Shown: positions 44,282 through 52,320 of the stretch, one piece after another
How the letters are laid out: every line of letters begins with the position of its first letter
How positions within the stretch are numbered: the stretch's first letter is position 1
Origin: UBA6054 sp963975575
GTDB lineage: Bacteria > Planctomycetota > Phycisphaerae > Phycisphaerales > UBA1924
Assembly (NCBI GenBank): GCA_963975575.1
Contig: CAXBHL010000009.1
Span: 60,891 to 124,890, forward strand
Reading direction: 5' to 3'
DNA: 64,000 nt
Program-made: the position numbers and the translations under genes
Notes under the pieces: generated by a model
The model's input: the letters and a program-made list of their open reading frames with translations, nothing else
Told to the model about the DNA's origin: nothing
Databases searched by the model: none

Positions 44282-45151
44282 TCAGCGGGAGGGCCCCGGC
44301 TGGGATCTGATCTTGTACACCTTGGACCGGCCGTCGCGGGAGAACACCTCCACCACGCCGGACAGCGTCGGTTGCCGCTCGTCGAACCGCAGGCGCAGCT
44401 CGTCGGACTCGGTCGCTCCGCTTTCCAGCAGGCCCCGCACGCGATCGCAGTCCTGGTCGGGGTAGAACGCCATCCTGAACGCGCCGCGGGCCCGCAGGCT
44501 GGCGATCGGTCCGGCGTCGTCGGGCCCCTTCTCCCATTCCGTCGTCACCACGCGGCCGTCGGCGGGCACGGGCTCCGGGATCCGGGCCCGGGCGGCGGCG
44601 AACACACCGGCCGTGGCGGGGTCCGCGTCTCCGGTCTCGGCCACCACGGGCAGGCGGAGGGTGACGGTCTTCCAGCCGGGGATGCAGACCGCGTCGCACA
44701 CGAGCCAGGCCAAGTCGAAGCTCAGTTCGAGCGTCGAACCGACGGGCGCGTCGGCGGATGCCGTCACGGGGATCAGCGCGGTGACCTCGCCGTCGTGCAC
44801 ATGGTCGAGAATGTCGCCAGGCGCGGTATAGCGATGGGGGGCCGGCCACCGGATCGGGCCGAACGCGACCGAGTCGGGCCCGCTCGGCGTGATCTCCGTG
44901 CCGAAGCCCGTGTCGTTCTGCCCGGGCCAGTAGGTGTGCCACCCGTCCTTGATCTCGAAGCGGACGCCGATCCAAACGGTGCCGCCGGGCGTGATGCCGG
45001 CCCGCTCGGCCAGCGCCGAAGCCCGCACCAGCGTCTCCTCGGCCGCCTCGGCGCCCTCCGACGCCTCCGAAGTCGCCGGCTGGCCCGCGCAGGCGGGGGC
45101 GACACCGACGAGGGCGACAGCGCCGATCAGGATGCTCGAACAGGTCCGCAT
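44282..45151 (-). CDS. Secreted DsbD N-terminal-domain-like protein
   Basis: 289 residues. Signal peptide MRTCSSILIGAVALVGVAPACAG. Immunoglobulin-like domain with the DsbD-alpha block VWIGVRFEIKDGWHTYWPGQND, then the paired Cys in LAWLVCDAVCIPGW, the redox pair that in DsbD receives electrons from the membrane domain. The membrane and C-terminal thioredoxin domains of DsbD are missing, so it should work with separate partners. AGAGGA before ATG 45151. It lies upstream of the redoxin gene and could be an electron donor or acceptor for it; that is inferred. Confidence 0.8.
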   Translation of the reverse strand: MRTCSSILIGAVALVGVAPACAGQPATSEASEGAEAAEETLVRASALAERAGITPGGTVWIGVRFEIKDGWHTYWPGQNDTGFGTEITPSGPDSVAFGPIRWPAPHRYTAPGDILDHVHDGEVTALIPVTASADAPVGSTLELSFDLAWLVCDAVCIPGWKTVTLRLPVVAETGDADPATAGVFAAARARIPEPVPADGRVVTTEWEKGPDDAGPIASLRARGAFRMAFYPDQDCDRVRGLLESGATESDELRLRFDERQPTLSGVVEVFSRDGRSKVYKIRSQPGPSR

Positions 45152-45216
45152 GGGTCTGAATCCTCTGGTGGTTGCTCGGGCGGCCGGCCCGGGAGGAACG
45201 CCGGGCCCCGGGGTGT

Positions 45217-45222
45217 TATTCT
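45217..45222 (+). promoter_or_regulatory. -10 element for leaderless rhodanese gene
   Basis: TATTCT with 6 nt (CTGCTC) to the ATG at 45229. No ribosome site. Confidence 0.55.
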
Positions 45223-45228
45223 CTGCTC

Positions 45229-45780
45229 ATGAGCGACGGGATGCGAAACGTGGATCGGATTTTCCCCCAGACCGGCCCCGCGGGGCGCGCGGAAGGACAG
45301 GGGGGGTGGGGGCGGCGGGCCCTCCTGATGCTGGGCTGTCTGGTCGCGGTGGGGCTGACGGGCTGCACCAACGGCAAGGTTTCCGACAGCCGCATCGACA
45401 TCATCACGCTGGCCGAGGCCTTGGACTACCACGCCCGCACGGGCGGTTCGGACCCCGAGGTGCTTTTCGTGGACGCCCGGCGGTCGGTCCTGTACGACCA
45501 GGGCCACATCGACCGGGCGGTGAACCTGCGTCCCAACGACATCGACCTCCGCGCCGGGTCGGATCCCAGGCTCGAGTCCAAGGACGCGATCGTGGTCTAC
45601 GGGCAGGATCCCTCGTCCGCCGTCGCCCGCGCCATGGCCAAACGCCTGATCGAAGCCGGGTACAACACGATGCTCCGCCGGCGGGTCAAGTTCTTCGCCG
45701 GTGGGTTCAACGAGTGGGAGGCCACCGGGCTGCCGGTGGGCGCGGTCGAGCCCGCGACCGAATCGACCTCCGCGGACTGA
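45229..45780 (+). CDS. Rhodanese-like lipoprotein lacking the catalytic cysteine
   Basis: 183 residues. N-terminal cytoplasmic stretch of ~30 residues, then lipoprotein signal ALLMLGCLVAVGLTGCTNG with lipobox LTGC. Rhodanese fold: VLFVDARRSVLYDQGHIDRAVNLRP, DAIVVYGQDPSSAVARAMAKRL and KFFAGGFNEWEATGLPV. The active-site loop reads VVYGQDPSSA where active enzymes have C-x-x-G-x-R, so the catalytic Cys is absent. It may bind but not transfer sulfur, or be regulatory. Start ATG 45229 fits the TATTCT box; the in-frame codons upstream are not needed. Confidence 0.75.
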   Translation: MSDGMRNVDRIFPQTGPAGRAEGQGGWGRRALLMLGCLVAVGLTGCTNGKVSDSRIDIITLAEALDYHARTGGSDPEVLFVDARRSVLYDQGHIDRAVNLRPNDIDLRAGSDPRLESKDAIVVYGQDPSSAVARAMAKRLIEAGYNTMLRRRVKFFAGGFNEWEATGLPVGAVEPATESTSAD

Positions 45781-45798
45781 CCGATCGGGTCCGGTTCG

Positions 45799-46500
45799 TC
45801 AGACCGCCACGCTGTTCTGGGCGAAGCGGACCGCCTGCTCGGACATGATCTCCGCCGCGTTGTAGACCGGCAGCGGGCTCTCTTCCTGCGTGATGACCAA
45901 GGGCGCTTCCGAGCAGCCCATGATCACCCCCTCGCACCCCGCGTCGGCGAGGCGGTTGACGATGTCCAGGATGGCCCGGCGCGAGGCGTCGAGCACCCGC
46001 CCGAACACGAGCTCGTCGAAGATGATCGACTCGAGCGTCTCGGCGTCCGCCTCGCTGGGGCGCACGGTCTTGATTCCGCGCATGCCCAGGTCGGTCTGGT
46101 ACGCGCTCCCGCAGGTCACGATCTTGGTGCCGATCACCCCCACCGTGGTGCGACCGTCGGCGGCGACGGCCTCGCCGACCATGTCGGTCATCTTCAGCCA
46201 CGGGATCGGGCAGCCGACCTCGGCGAGCTGCACGGCGTGCTGGACGGCGTTGTCGGGGCTGAAGCAGAACTCCGCGCCGCACGCCGCCAGCTTGATCGCC
46301 GAGTCGCGGAGCAGCCCGCCCACCGCGCGCCAGTCGTCGCGCCGGATCGCGTCGACGTAGTCGGCCAGCGGCTGGTTGTGCACGGTGACCGTCGGCTGCA
46401 GGTGCGGCTCGAGCAGCAGGGCCGCGTGGCGGTACACCTGCCGATAGCACAACGCCGCACCCTCTGGACTGACGCCAACGATACCGATCTGTTTCGTCAA
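45799..46500 (-). CDS. Aspartate/glutamate racemase family protein, TTG start
   Basis: 233 residues. Family blocks: KQIGIVGVSPEGAALCYRQVY, HLQPTVTVHNQPLADY, then GAEFCFSPDNAVQHAV and VIMGCSEAPLVI. The second thiol (GCSE) is kept, but in the first site the usual PCNTAH reads PDNAVQ, so one of the two proton-transferring Cys is Asp here. That suggests a one-base racemase or a related isomerase. TTG at 46500 is chosen: AAAGGA lies 7 nt upstream, and the domain begins 3 codons later. The upstream in-frame codons belong to a shadow. Convergent with the rhodanese gene. Confidence 0.78.
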   Translation of the reverse strand: MTKQIGIVGVSPEGAALCYRQVYRHAALLLEPHLQPTVTVHNQPLADYVDAIRRDDWRAVGGLLRDSAIKLAACGAEFCFSPDNAVQHAVQLAEVGCPIPWLKMTDMVGEAVAADGRTTVGVIGTKIVTCGSAYQTDLGMRGIKTVRPSEADAETLESIIFDELVFGRVLDASRRAILDIVNRLADAGCEGVIMGCSEAPLVITQEESPLPVYNAAEIMSEQAVRFAQNSVAV

Positions 46501-46589
46501 GCCGGAGTCCTTTCCGCCCGTTCCGGACGCCCCATCCTCCCTGAAAACCGCGTCCGCGTCAACGACAAACCGCCCAGATTCACCCCGCA

Positions 46590-46595
46590 TATGGT
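46590..46595 (+). promoter_or_regulatory. -10 element for leaderless hscB
   Basis: TATGGT with 6 nt (TCGTCC) to a GTG at 46602. Supports GTG 46602 over the downstream ATG 46632, which has no ribosome site. Confidence 0.45.
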
Positions 46596-46601
46596 TCGTC
46601 C

Positions 46602-47156
46602 GTGCCCCACGACCGTCACAACTCGCGCCGGATGAGCACCGGTCCGTTCGGATTGCTCGGGCTGCCGGCCCGGTTCGATCTGCCGGATCAGGCCGTCGAA
46701 TCGGCGTTTCTCGCCCGGCTCGGCGCGGTCCACCCGGATCTGGCGGGGGAAGATGCCGCCCACGACGCCGCCGCGCTGACCGAGGCCCGCGCCACGCTCG
46801 CCGACCCCGAGAAGCGTGCATCGGCATTGCTCGCGTGCCTGGGCGGGCCAGGCGCGTCGGACGATCGCTCGCTGCCGGACGGGTTCCTGATGGACATCAT
46901 GGAACTTCGTGAGACCGCCGAGGCCGATCTGGCCGAGGACGGCGACGCCCGCGCCCGCTGGGGCGACCTGGCCGCGCAACGGCGCGCCGCCCACATCGAG
47001 CGGGTGGCGGCCCTTTTCGCGGAACTCCCCGATCCGCCCCCGCTCGAGCGGCTGGCCGAGATCCGGCTCGAACTCAACGCCTGGCGGTACACCGAGCGGC
47101 TGATCGAGCAGCTCGACCCCGGCTACGACCCGGCCGACGCGGACTTTGCGGGGTAA
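46602..47156 (+). CDS. hscB: Fe-S cluster co-chaperone HscB (J-protein)
   Basis: 184 residues from GTG 46602. J-domain: GPFGLLGLPARFDLPDQAVESAFLARLGAVHPDLAG with HPD, then EARATLADPEKRASALLACLGG. C-terminal helical domain: LPDGFLMDIMELRETAEADLAEDGDARARW and LAEIRLELNAWRYTERLIEQL, the IscU-binding module of HscB. HscB hands the scaffold IscU to HscA for cluster release. No isc genes or hscA lie nearby. The shorter ATG 46632 is possible, but the TATGGT box favours the GTG. It begins a run with two CNNM genes and a thioredoxin. Confidence 0.8.
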   Translation: MPHDRHNSRRMSTGPFGLLGLPARFDLPDQAVESAFLARLGAVHPDLAGEDAAHDAAALTEARATLADPEKRASALLACLGGPGASDDRSLPDGFLMDIMELRETAEADLAEDGDARARWGDLAAQRRAAHIERVAALFAELPDPPPLERLAEIRLELNAWRYTERLIEQLDPGYDPADADFAG

Positions 47157-47162
47157 TCGCGC

Positions 47163-48452
47163 ATGGACCGCTCCGACATCGTGCTCGCCGCGCTGCTCCC
47201 GGTGCTCCTGGTGTTCTCCGCGATGGCGTCGGCCTCCGAGACGGCGCTGTTCGGCGTGACGCCGGGCGAGGAAGCCCGCCTGCGCCGCACCGCGCCCCTG
47301 GCGGCGCGGGCCGTCGCCGCGCTGCGCGCCAACCCGCGGGAACTGCTCGGTCAGGTGCTGCTGCTCAACATGCTCTCCAACACGGCCTACTTCATCGTCA
47401 GCAGCGTGCTGACCGTGCGGGCCGAGACGCCCGGGGCCAAGGTCCTCGTGTCCGCCGGCTCGGTCATGGCCATCGTGCTCTTCGGCGAGGTCTTCGCCAA
47501 GCTCTTCGCGGCCTCGGCCCGCGTGGGTTTCCTGCGCGTGTCCGCGCCCCCGCACCTGGCCATCCGCGGCGTGCTCGGGGCCTTCCTGACCGGGTTCGAC
47601 CGTTTCGTCATCGCGCCGCTCTCCCGCCTGGTGGTGCCCGTCGCCACCGACCCGGCCCCCGTCACCCCCGACGAGCTCGGCGAGCTCATCGGCCTCAGCG
47701 CCCGCGACGGGGCGTTCCGCGGGAGCGAGCAGGGGCTGCTCCGGTCGATCGTCGATCTGGGCACCGTCCGCGTCCGCGACGTGATGCGCCCCCGCGTCGA
47801 CCTGATCTGGGCCGAGCGGGATATGCCCCGCGACGCGCTGGTGGACCTGTGCGCCGGCTCCGGCCACGCCCGCATCCCGCTGTGCGTCGGCGGGCTCGAC
47901 GGGCGGATCGTGGGCATGCTCGCCACCACCCGCGTGCTCGCAGGCGACTCGCTGGCCCGCGCCACGAGCCCGGCGGTGTTCGTGCCCGAGCTGGCCCGCC
48001 TGGACATCCTGCTCGGGCGTTTCCGCGATGACGGCATCAGCGCCGCCATGTGCGTGGACGAGCACGGGGGGATCGTCGGCATGGTCACCATCGCCGACGT
48101 CGTCGACGAGCTCGTCGATGCGGGCTCGCTCGGCGAGGCGACCGGCGGCGCGGGCGTCGAACGGACCGGGGAGCGGTCCTGGCTCGTGCCGGGTCGTCTG
48201 CCCGTCCGCGACATGGCCGACGCGTTCGGCGTCAAGGACGCCGTCCGACGCGCCGGGCGCGCCACGACCATCGCCGGGCTGACCGTTTCGTTGCTGGGCC
48301 GCTTCCCCGACGAGGGGGACGAGGCCGAGCTGGGCGACCTGGTGCTGCGCGTCGCCGAGGTGCAGGACCGCACCGTCGCGCGCGTCGAGGTCGTGCTCCG
48401 GGCCGACCGGCCCGACGCGCCCGTTCGGCACGCGAGAGGCGGCGTCCGATGA
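47163..48452 (+). CDS. CNNM/HlyC-CorC family membrane protein with CBS domains (copy 1)
   Basis: 429 residues. N-terminal DUF21/CNNM membrane domain with at least three helices (IVLAALLPVLLVFSAMASASETALFGVTP, LGQVLLLNMLSNTAYFIVSSVL, VMAIVLFGEVFAKLFA), then paired CBS domains (VRDVMRPRVDLIWAE, SGHARIPLCVGG and AMCVDEHGGIVGMVTIADVVDELVD). It ends in a CorC_HlyC domain (LGDLVLRVAEVQDRTVARVEV). Such proteins handle Mg2+/Co2+ efflux or homeostasis. The gene starts 7 bp after hscB. Copy 2 overlaps its stop. Confidence 0.88.
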   Translation: MDRSDIVLAALLPVLLVFSAMASASETALFGVTPGEEARLRRTAPLAARAVAALRANPRELLGQVLLLNMLSNTAYFIVSSVLTVRAETPGAKVLVSAGSVMAIVLFGEVFAKLFAASARVGFLRVSAPPHLAIRGVLGAFLTGFDRFVIAPLSRLVVPVATDPAPVTPDELGELIGLSARDGAFRGSEQGLLRSIVDLGTVRVRDVMRPRVDLIWAERDMPRDALVDLCAGSGHARIPLCVGGLDGRIVGMLATTRVLAGDSLARATSPAVFVPELARLDILLGRFRDDGISAAMCVDEHGGIVGMVTIADVVDELVDAGSLGEATGGAGVERTGERSWLVPGRLPVRDMADAFGVKDAVRRAGRATTIAGLTVSLLGRFPDEGDEAELGDLVLRVAEVQDRTVARVEVVLRADRPDAPVRHARGGVR

Positions 48453-49432
48453 CCCCCACCGAGTACGCCATGTGGTGGGCCCTCGCGGCGGCCGGGCTGG
48501 CCGGATCGATGCTCTGCTCGGGCACGGAGACCGGCCTGTACGCCACCAGCCGCGTCCGCGCGATGGTCCGCGCCCGTTCGGCCTCGGCCACCGCCGCGGA
48601 CCGGGTGGTCGCCGGCGCCCTCGAGCATCAGGACCGCGCGCTGACCACGCTGCTGCTGTTCAACAACGGTTTCAACTATCTGGGCACCCTGGCCATCACC
48701 GCGCTGCTCGTCTCGCTCGGGCTCTCGGACGCCGCGCTGGTGCTCCTGCAGGCGGCCGTGCTCACGCCGGTCCTGCTCGTGTTCGCCGAGTCGCTGCCCA
48801 AGGAGCTGTTCCGCGCCCACGCGGAACGATTGACACGCCGCTTCGCGCCGCTGCTGGCCGTGATGACCTTCGTGGGACGCTGGACCGGGCTCGTGCCGCT
48901 CATCGCCGGGCTGGCGGCCCTGCTGGCCCGGGCGTTCGGCATCGACGCGTCGGGCGCCCTCCGCTCGCCCCGCGAACGGACCGCCGAACTGATCAAGCAC
49001 GGTTCCGAGCACCTGTCCGAGGCCCAGGCCGGCCTGATCGACCGCGCCCTGCTGATCGAGAGCACCCGCGTGCGGGAGGAGATGATCCCCATCCACGCCG
49101 CCGCCGCCGTGCGCGCCGACTGGATCGCGGCGAAAGCCCGGCGTGAGATCGCCCGTCGCCCGCACGCCCGCTACCCGGTGCTCGACGACCGCGGCCGCGT
49201 GGTGGGGGTGGTCCGCTTGGCCGACCTGGTCCGCCAGCCCGGCGCAACCGTGGGCGCTCTGATGAGCGACTGCGTCCGGCTCGACCACGCCATGTCCGCC
49301 TGGGAGTGCCTGGGGGTGCTCCGGCGCTCGGGCGCGGGCATGGGCGTCGTGGACCGCTCCGGCCACACCGTGGGGATCGTCACGCAGAAGGACCTGGTCG
49401 AGCCGCTCACGGGCGATCTGCGCGATTGGTAG
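48449..49432 (+). CDS. CNNM/CBS family membrane protein (copy 2, shorter)
   Basis: 327 residues. DUF21 membrane domain (WWALAAAGLAGSMLCSGTETGLYATS, LTTLLLFNNGFNYLGTLAITALL, ALVLLQAAVLTPVLLVFAESLPKELF). A CBS pair follows (ARYPVLDDRGRVVGVVRLADLV; GAGMGVVDRSGHTVGIVTQKDLVEPL). The CorC_HlyC domain of copy 1 is missing. The start ATG overlaps the previous stop (ATGA). The two genes are divergent paralogues that probably form a hetero-oligomer; that is an inference from overlap. Confidence 0.85.
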   Translation: MTPTEYAMWWALAAAGLAGSMLCSGTETGLYATSRVRAMVRARSASATAADRVVAGALEHQDRALTTLLLFNNGFNYLGTLAITALLVSLGLSDAALVLLQAAVLTPVLLVFAESLPKELFRAHAERLTRRFAPLLAVMTFVGRWTGLVPLIAGLAALLARAFGIDASGALRSPRERTAELIKHGSEHLSEAQAGLIDRALLIESTRVREEMIPIHAAAAVRADWIAAKARREIARRPHARYPVLDDRGRVVGVVRLADLVRQPGATVGALMSDCVRLDHAMSAWECLGVLRRSGAGMGVVDRSGHTVGIVTQKDLVEPLTGDLRDW

Positions 49433-49489
49433 GCCGGGCGGGGAACAACCGCCCGCCGCGGACGGTTGGCCGCACCGGAGGTCGGCCGG

Positions 49490-49933
49490 ATGATGAAGCG
49501 TCGTGACATCGGGGTGCTCTTCGGGATCGTCGCGGTCTTCGTCGCGCTGGCCTGGTTCCGCGGATTCGGTCGCACGGCGCCCACGCCCGAACTGTTCGAG
49601 CCCGGCCTGACGCTCGCGGACGCCGCCGCCCGCTCGGACGCGACCGGCAAGCCGGTGCTGGCGCTGGTCACCGCCGACTGGTGCGCCCCCTGCCAGGCCC
49701 TCAAGCGGGGCGCGCTCAGCGATCCCGAAGTCGCCGCGTTCCTTGCCGAACGCACCGTGCCCGTGTACCTCGAAGAGTCCGCCAGCCCGGGCGATGTCCG
49801 CGCCCTGGCCCCCCGCGCCTACCCGACCACCTTCGTGATCCGCGACGGGCAGACCCTCGGCGTGATCGAGGGCGGCGCGTCGCCGGCCGCCTATCTCGAG
49901 ACCGTTCGCCGCGTGCTCGACGACGCCGGGTGA
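49490..49933 (+). CDS. Membrane-anchored thioredoxin-like protein
   Basis: 147 residues. N-terminal anchor (IGVLFGIVAVFVALAWF), then a thioredoxin fold of the DUF255/TrxA-like kind: GKPVLALVTADWCAPCQALKRGALSDPEVAAFLAE with the active CxxC WCAPCQ, and PRAYPTTFVIRDGQTLGVIEGGAS with the cis-Pro. Likely reduces or oxidises thiols in the periplasm or on the membrane. GGAGG at 49476-49480. Convergent with DUF1015. Confidence 0.85.
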   Translation: MMKRRDIGVLFGIVAVFVALAWFRGFGRTAPTPELFEPGLTLADAAARSDATGKPVLALVTADWCAPCQALKRGALSDPEVAAFLAERTVPVYLEESASPGDVRALAPRAYPTTFVIRDGQTLGVIEGGASPAAYLETVRRVLDDAG

Positions 49934-49939
49934 GCCCGC

Positions 49940-51286
49940 TCAGGCCAGGGGATACACGAAAAGCCCCGTCGCCAGCTTGGGCGCAAAGAAGGTCGACTTC
50001 TGCGGCATCAGCTCGCCCGCGAGCGACACCGCACGCACCGATTCCAGCGGCGTGGGCCGCAGCAGCACCGCCAGCTGCGGCCTGCCCGCCCCCTCCACCG
50101 CGCTGCCGGTCATGTCGCCCCGCCCGATCGCCAGCATCTCATCGACCGAGTGCGGGAAGGCCCAGCGGACCGGCTTGCCGCCGTTGAGCTGCGGCTCGCA
50201 GATCTCCTCGACGATCAGGTGCTGCACGAGCGCCACATCCAGCGTCCGCCAAGCTTCGGGCTTGTCGGGGAAGCGGTCCTCGAGCGGGTCGCCGACCGCC
50301 GGCCACGCGGCGTAGCAGAGCCCGGTCGCGTAGTCGTACAGCCCGACCACACCGGTGCGCTCGCGGTCGGCCAGGCGGGTGACCTGCGCCTCGAACTTGC
50401 GGGGGTCGTTGTCGATCGGCTCGATGTTCAGGATGCCGGCGCTGGCCCCGATGAACTCGTCCATGCCGTAGCCGTCCATCCCGCCCAGCACGCGGTGCGT
50501 CGGACCGATCACCAGCCCGGGATCGTCCATCGACACCAGCACGAACATGCACCGGCGCGCGGGATGGTCGGCGGGCAGGGCGCCGCCCTCCTTGTGCCTG
50601 TGCAGGTAGTCGATCGCGGTGGTGTAGCGGTGGTGCCCGTCGGCGATGAACACGTCCTGGCCCCGCATCACGTTGTCGAAGTCGGCGATGGTCTTTTCGT
50701 CCTCGACCGACCAGACCTCGTGCAGCACCCCGTCGCCCAGGTCGGCCGTCATGTCCGGGTCGCGGGACTCGGTGATCGCCCGCGCGATGTCGGCCCCGCG
50801 CCCCTCGGCGTCCGGGTAGAGCCCGAAGATCGGCGAGAGCTGGCACCGGGTGGCGTTCATCAGCGCCAGACGGTCCTGCTTGGGCCCGCCGAAGGTCTGT
50901 TCGTGCGGCAGCACGCCGCCGCCCTCCCGGGGCCCGAACGGCACGGTGTCGAGCGTGCAGGCGACGCCGGTCCGCCGGTGTGCCTTGCCGCCCGAGGTGA
51001 ACGACTGGCGGTACGCGAAGATCGCCGGCGTGTCGCGGTGTGTCAGCGTGCCGGTGGCCAGCAGGTTCTGCAGGTTGGCCGCGGCCGACTCGTACGCCTC
51101 CGCCGGCCCCAGGCGGCTCGCCGGCACGCACGGCAGGTCGATGCCGACGATGTTGCCGTGGTTTTTCTCCAGCAGGGCGGCCTTGGCCGCCGCGTCGAGC
51201 ACGTCGTACGGCGGGGCCACAACGTCGGAGACATCGCCCCGGCCCTGGCGGTACTGGATGGCTCGGAATGGGTACACGGCGGGCAT
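49940..51286 (-). CDS. DUF1015 family protein
   Basis: 448 residues. N-terminus MPAVYPFRAIQYRQGRGDVSDVVAPPYDVLD (the PYDV motif), LAYRQ-type YRQSFTSGGKAHRRTGVACTL, VLPHEQTFGGPKQDRLALMNAT and DVFIADGHHRYTTAIDYLH. These match DUF1015, usually 400-430 residues. The His-containing GHHRY and PHEQT motifs look catalytic, and a phosphate- or nucleotide-binding role has been proposed. No experimentally fixed function is known to me; genomic co-occurrence in other bacteria suggests metabolism of D-amino acids or serine. GGGAG before ATG 51286. Divergent from purQ. Confidence 0.88.
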   Translation of the reverse strand: MPAVYPFRAIQYRQGRGDVSDVVAPPYDVLDAAAKAALLEKNHGNIVGIDLPCVPASRLGPAEAYESAAANLQNLLATGTLTHRDTPAIFAYRQSFTSGGKAHRRTGVACTLDTVPFGPREGGGVLPHEQTFGGPKQDRLALMNATRCQLSPIFGLYPDAEGRGADIARAITESRDPDMTADLGDGVLHEVWSVEDEKTIADFDNVMRGQDVFIADGHHRYTTAIDYLHRHKEGGALPADHPARRCMFVLVSMDDPGLVIGPTHRVLGGMDGYGMDEFIGASAGILNIEPIDNDPRKFEAQVTRLADRERTGVVGLYDYATGLCYAAWPAVGDPLEDRFPDKPEAWRTLDVALVQHLIVEEICEPQLNGGKPVRWAFPHSVDEMLAIGRGDMTGSAVEGAGRPQLAVLLRPTPLESVRAVSLAGELMPQKSTFFAPKLATGLFVYPLA

Positions 51287-51398
51287 GGCTCGTTCTCCCG
51301 TGATCCGGCCCGGAACCGAAGAGGGCGCGTGCCCGCGACCCCATGGCGGGCCCGGGCCCGCCCGGGCCGCTGCGCGGCGGATGATACCCCCCGGTGCG

Positions 51399-51404
51399 TA
51401 CGAT
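51399..51404 (+). promoter_or_regulatory. -10 element for leaderless purQ
   Basis: TACGAT with 5 nt (CCCGC) to the ATG at 51410. Same hexamer as before miaB, nadC and mutL. Confidence 0.55.
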
Positions 51405-51409
51405 CCCGC

Positions 51410-52222
51410 ATGCCCGAGACGCCCCGCGCCCTGATCGTCCGCACCGCTGGCACCAACTGCGACGCCGAGCTGGCCCGCGCCTTCGAGCGGGCCGGGGCCG
51501 CGCCCGAACTGGTCCACGTCCGGGCCCTGATCGCCGAGCCCGGGCGGCTCGATGACTTCGACCTCTTCGGCTTCCCGGGCGGCTTCTCCTACGGCGACGA
51601 CATCGCCTCCGGGCGCATCCTGGCCATGCAGCTCCGCGAGCGCCTGTACGAGCCCCTCCGCCGCGCCGCCGAACGTGGGGCCGCCATGATCGGCGTGTGC
51701 AACGGGTTCCAGGTGCTCGTCCAGGTCGGCCTGCTGCCCGGCCCGGACGCCGGACAGCCCTGGCCGGAGTCCGCCGCCCCGGGTGCCCGGGTGGCACTGG
51801 CCGAGAACATCCCGCCGCGCTTCAAGGACGCCTGGGTCCGCGTCGCCGCCGACGCCGGCTCGCCGTGCGTCTGGACCCGGGGCCTGCTCGAGGCCCACCC
51901 GCGGGACGCCATGATGCTGCCCATCGCCCACGGCGAGGGCCGCTTCGTCGCCGAGAACGACGCCACGCTGGCCGCCCTGGCCTCGAACGGCCAGATCGCC
52001 CTGCGCTACACCGACAACCCCAACGGCTCGATGGGCGACGTCGCGGGCATCTGCGACGCTTCGGGCCGCATCTTCGGCCTGATGCCCCACCCCGAGCGGT
52101 ACCTCGACTGGAACCGCCACCCGTTCCGGACCCGCCTGGCTGACGCCGACCGCGCCGGCCCGACCCCGGGCCTGGCCATGTTCACCGGCGCGGTCGAGTC
52201 CGTCCGGCGCGCCGCCGTGTGA
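51410..52222 (+). CDS. purQ: Phosphoribosylformylglycinamidine synthase subunit PurQ (glutaminase)
   Basis: 270 residues; class I glutamine amidotransferase that supplies ammonia to PurL in step 4 of purine synthesis. Motifs: IVRTAGTNCDAELARAFERAG, FDLFGFPGGFSYGDDIASGRI, the nucleophile in IGVCNGFQVLVQVGLLPG and the catalytic His-Glu in GLMPHPERYLD. The C-terminal extension after PHPE (RADADRAGPTPGLAMFTG) is longer than in the Bacillus protein (227 residues). No purL or purS is adjacent. Start supported by the TACGAT box. Confidence 0.93.
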   Translation: MPETPRALIVRTAGTNCDAELARAFERAGAAPELVHVRALIAEPGRLDDFDLFGFPGGFSYGDDIASGRILAMQLRERLYEPLRRAAERGAAMIGVCNGFQVLVQVGLLPGPDAGQPWPESAAPGARVALAENIPPRFKDAWVRVAADAGSPCVWTRGLLEAHPRDAMMLPIAHGEGRFVAENDATLAALASNGQIALRYTDNPNGSMGDVAGICDASGRIFGLMPHPERYLDWNRHPFRTRLADADRAGPTPGLAMFTGAVESVRRAAV

Positions 52223-52320
52223 CCCGATCCCGGCGGGATCCCGTCACGACCTCAACCCGATGCGCGGCCCGTCCGTACAGTGGGGCGGCCGCGACGCCGC
52301 GCACGGGAGGCCGAAGCCGG

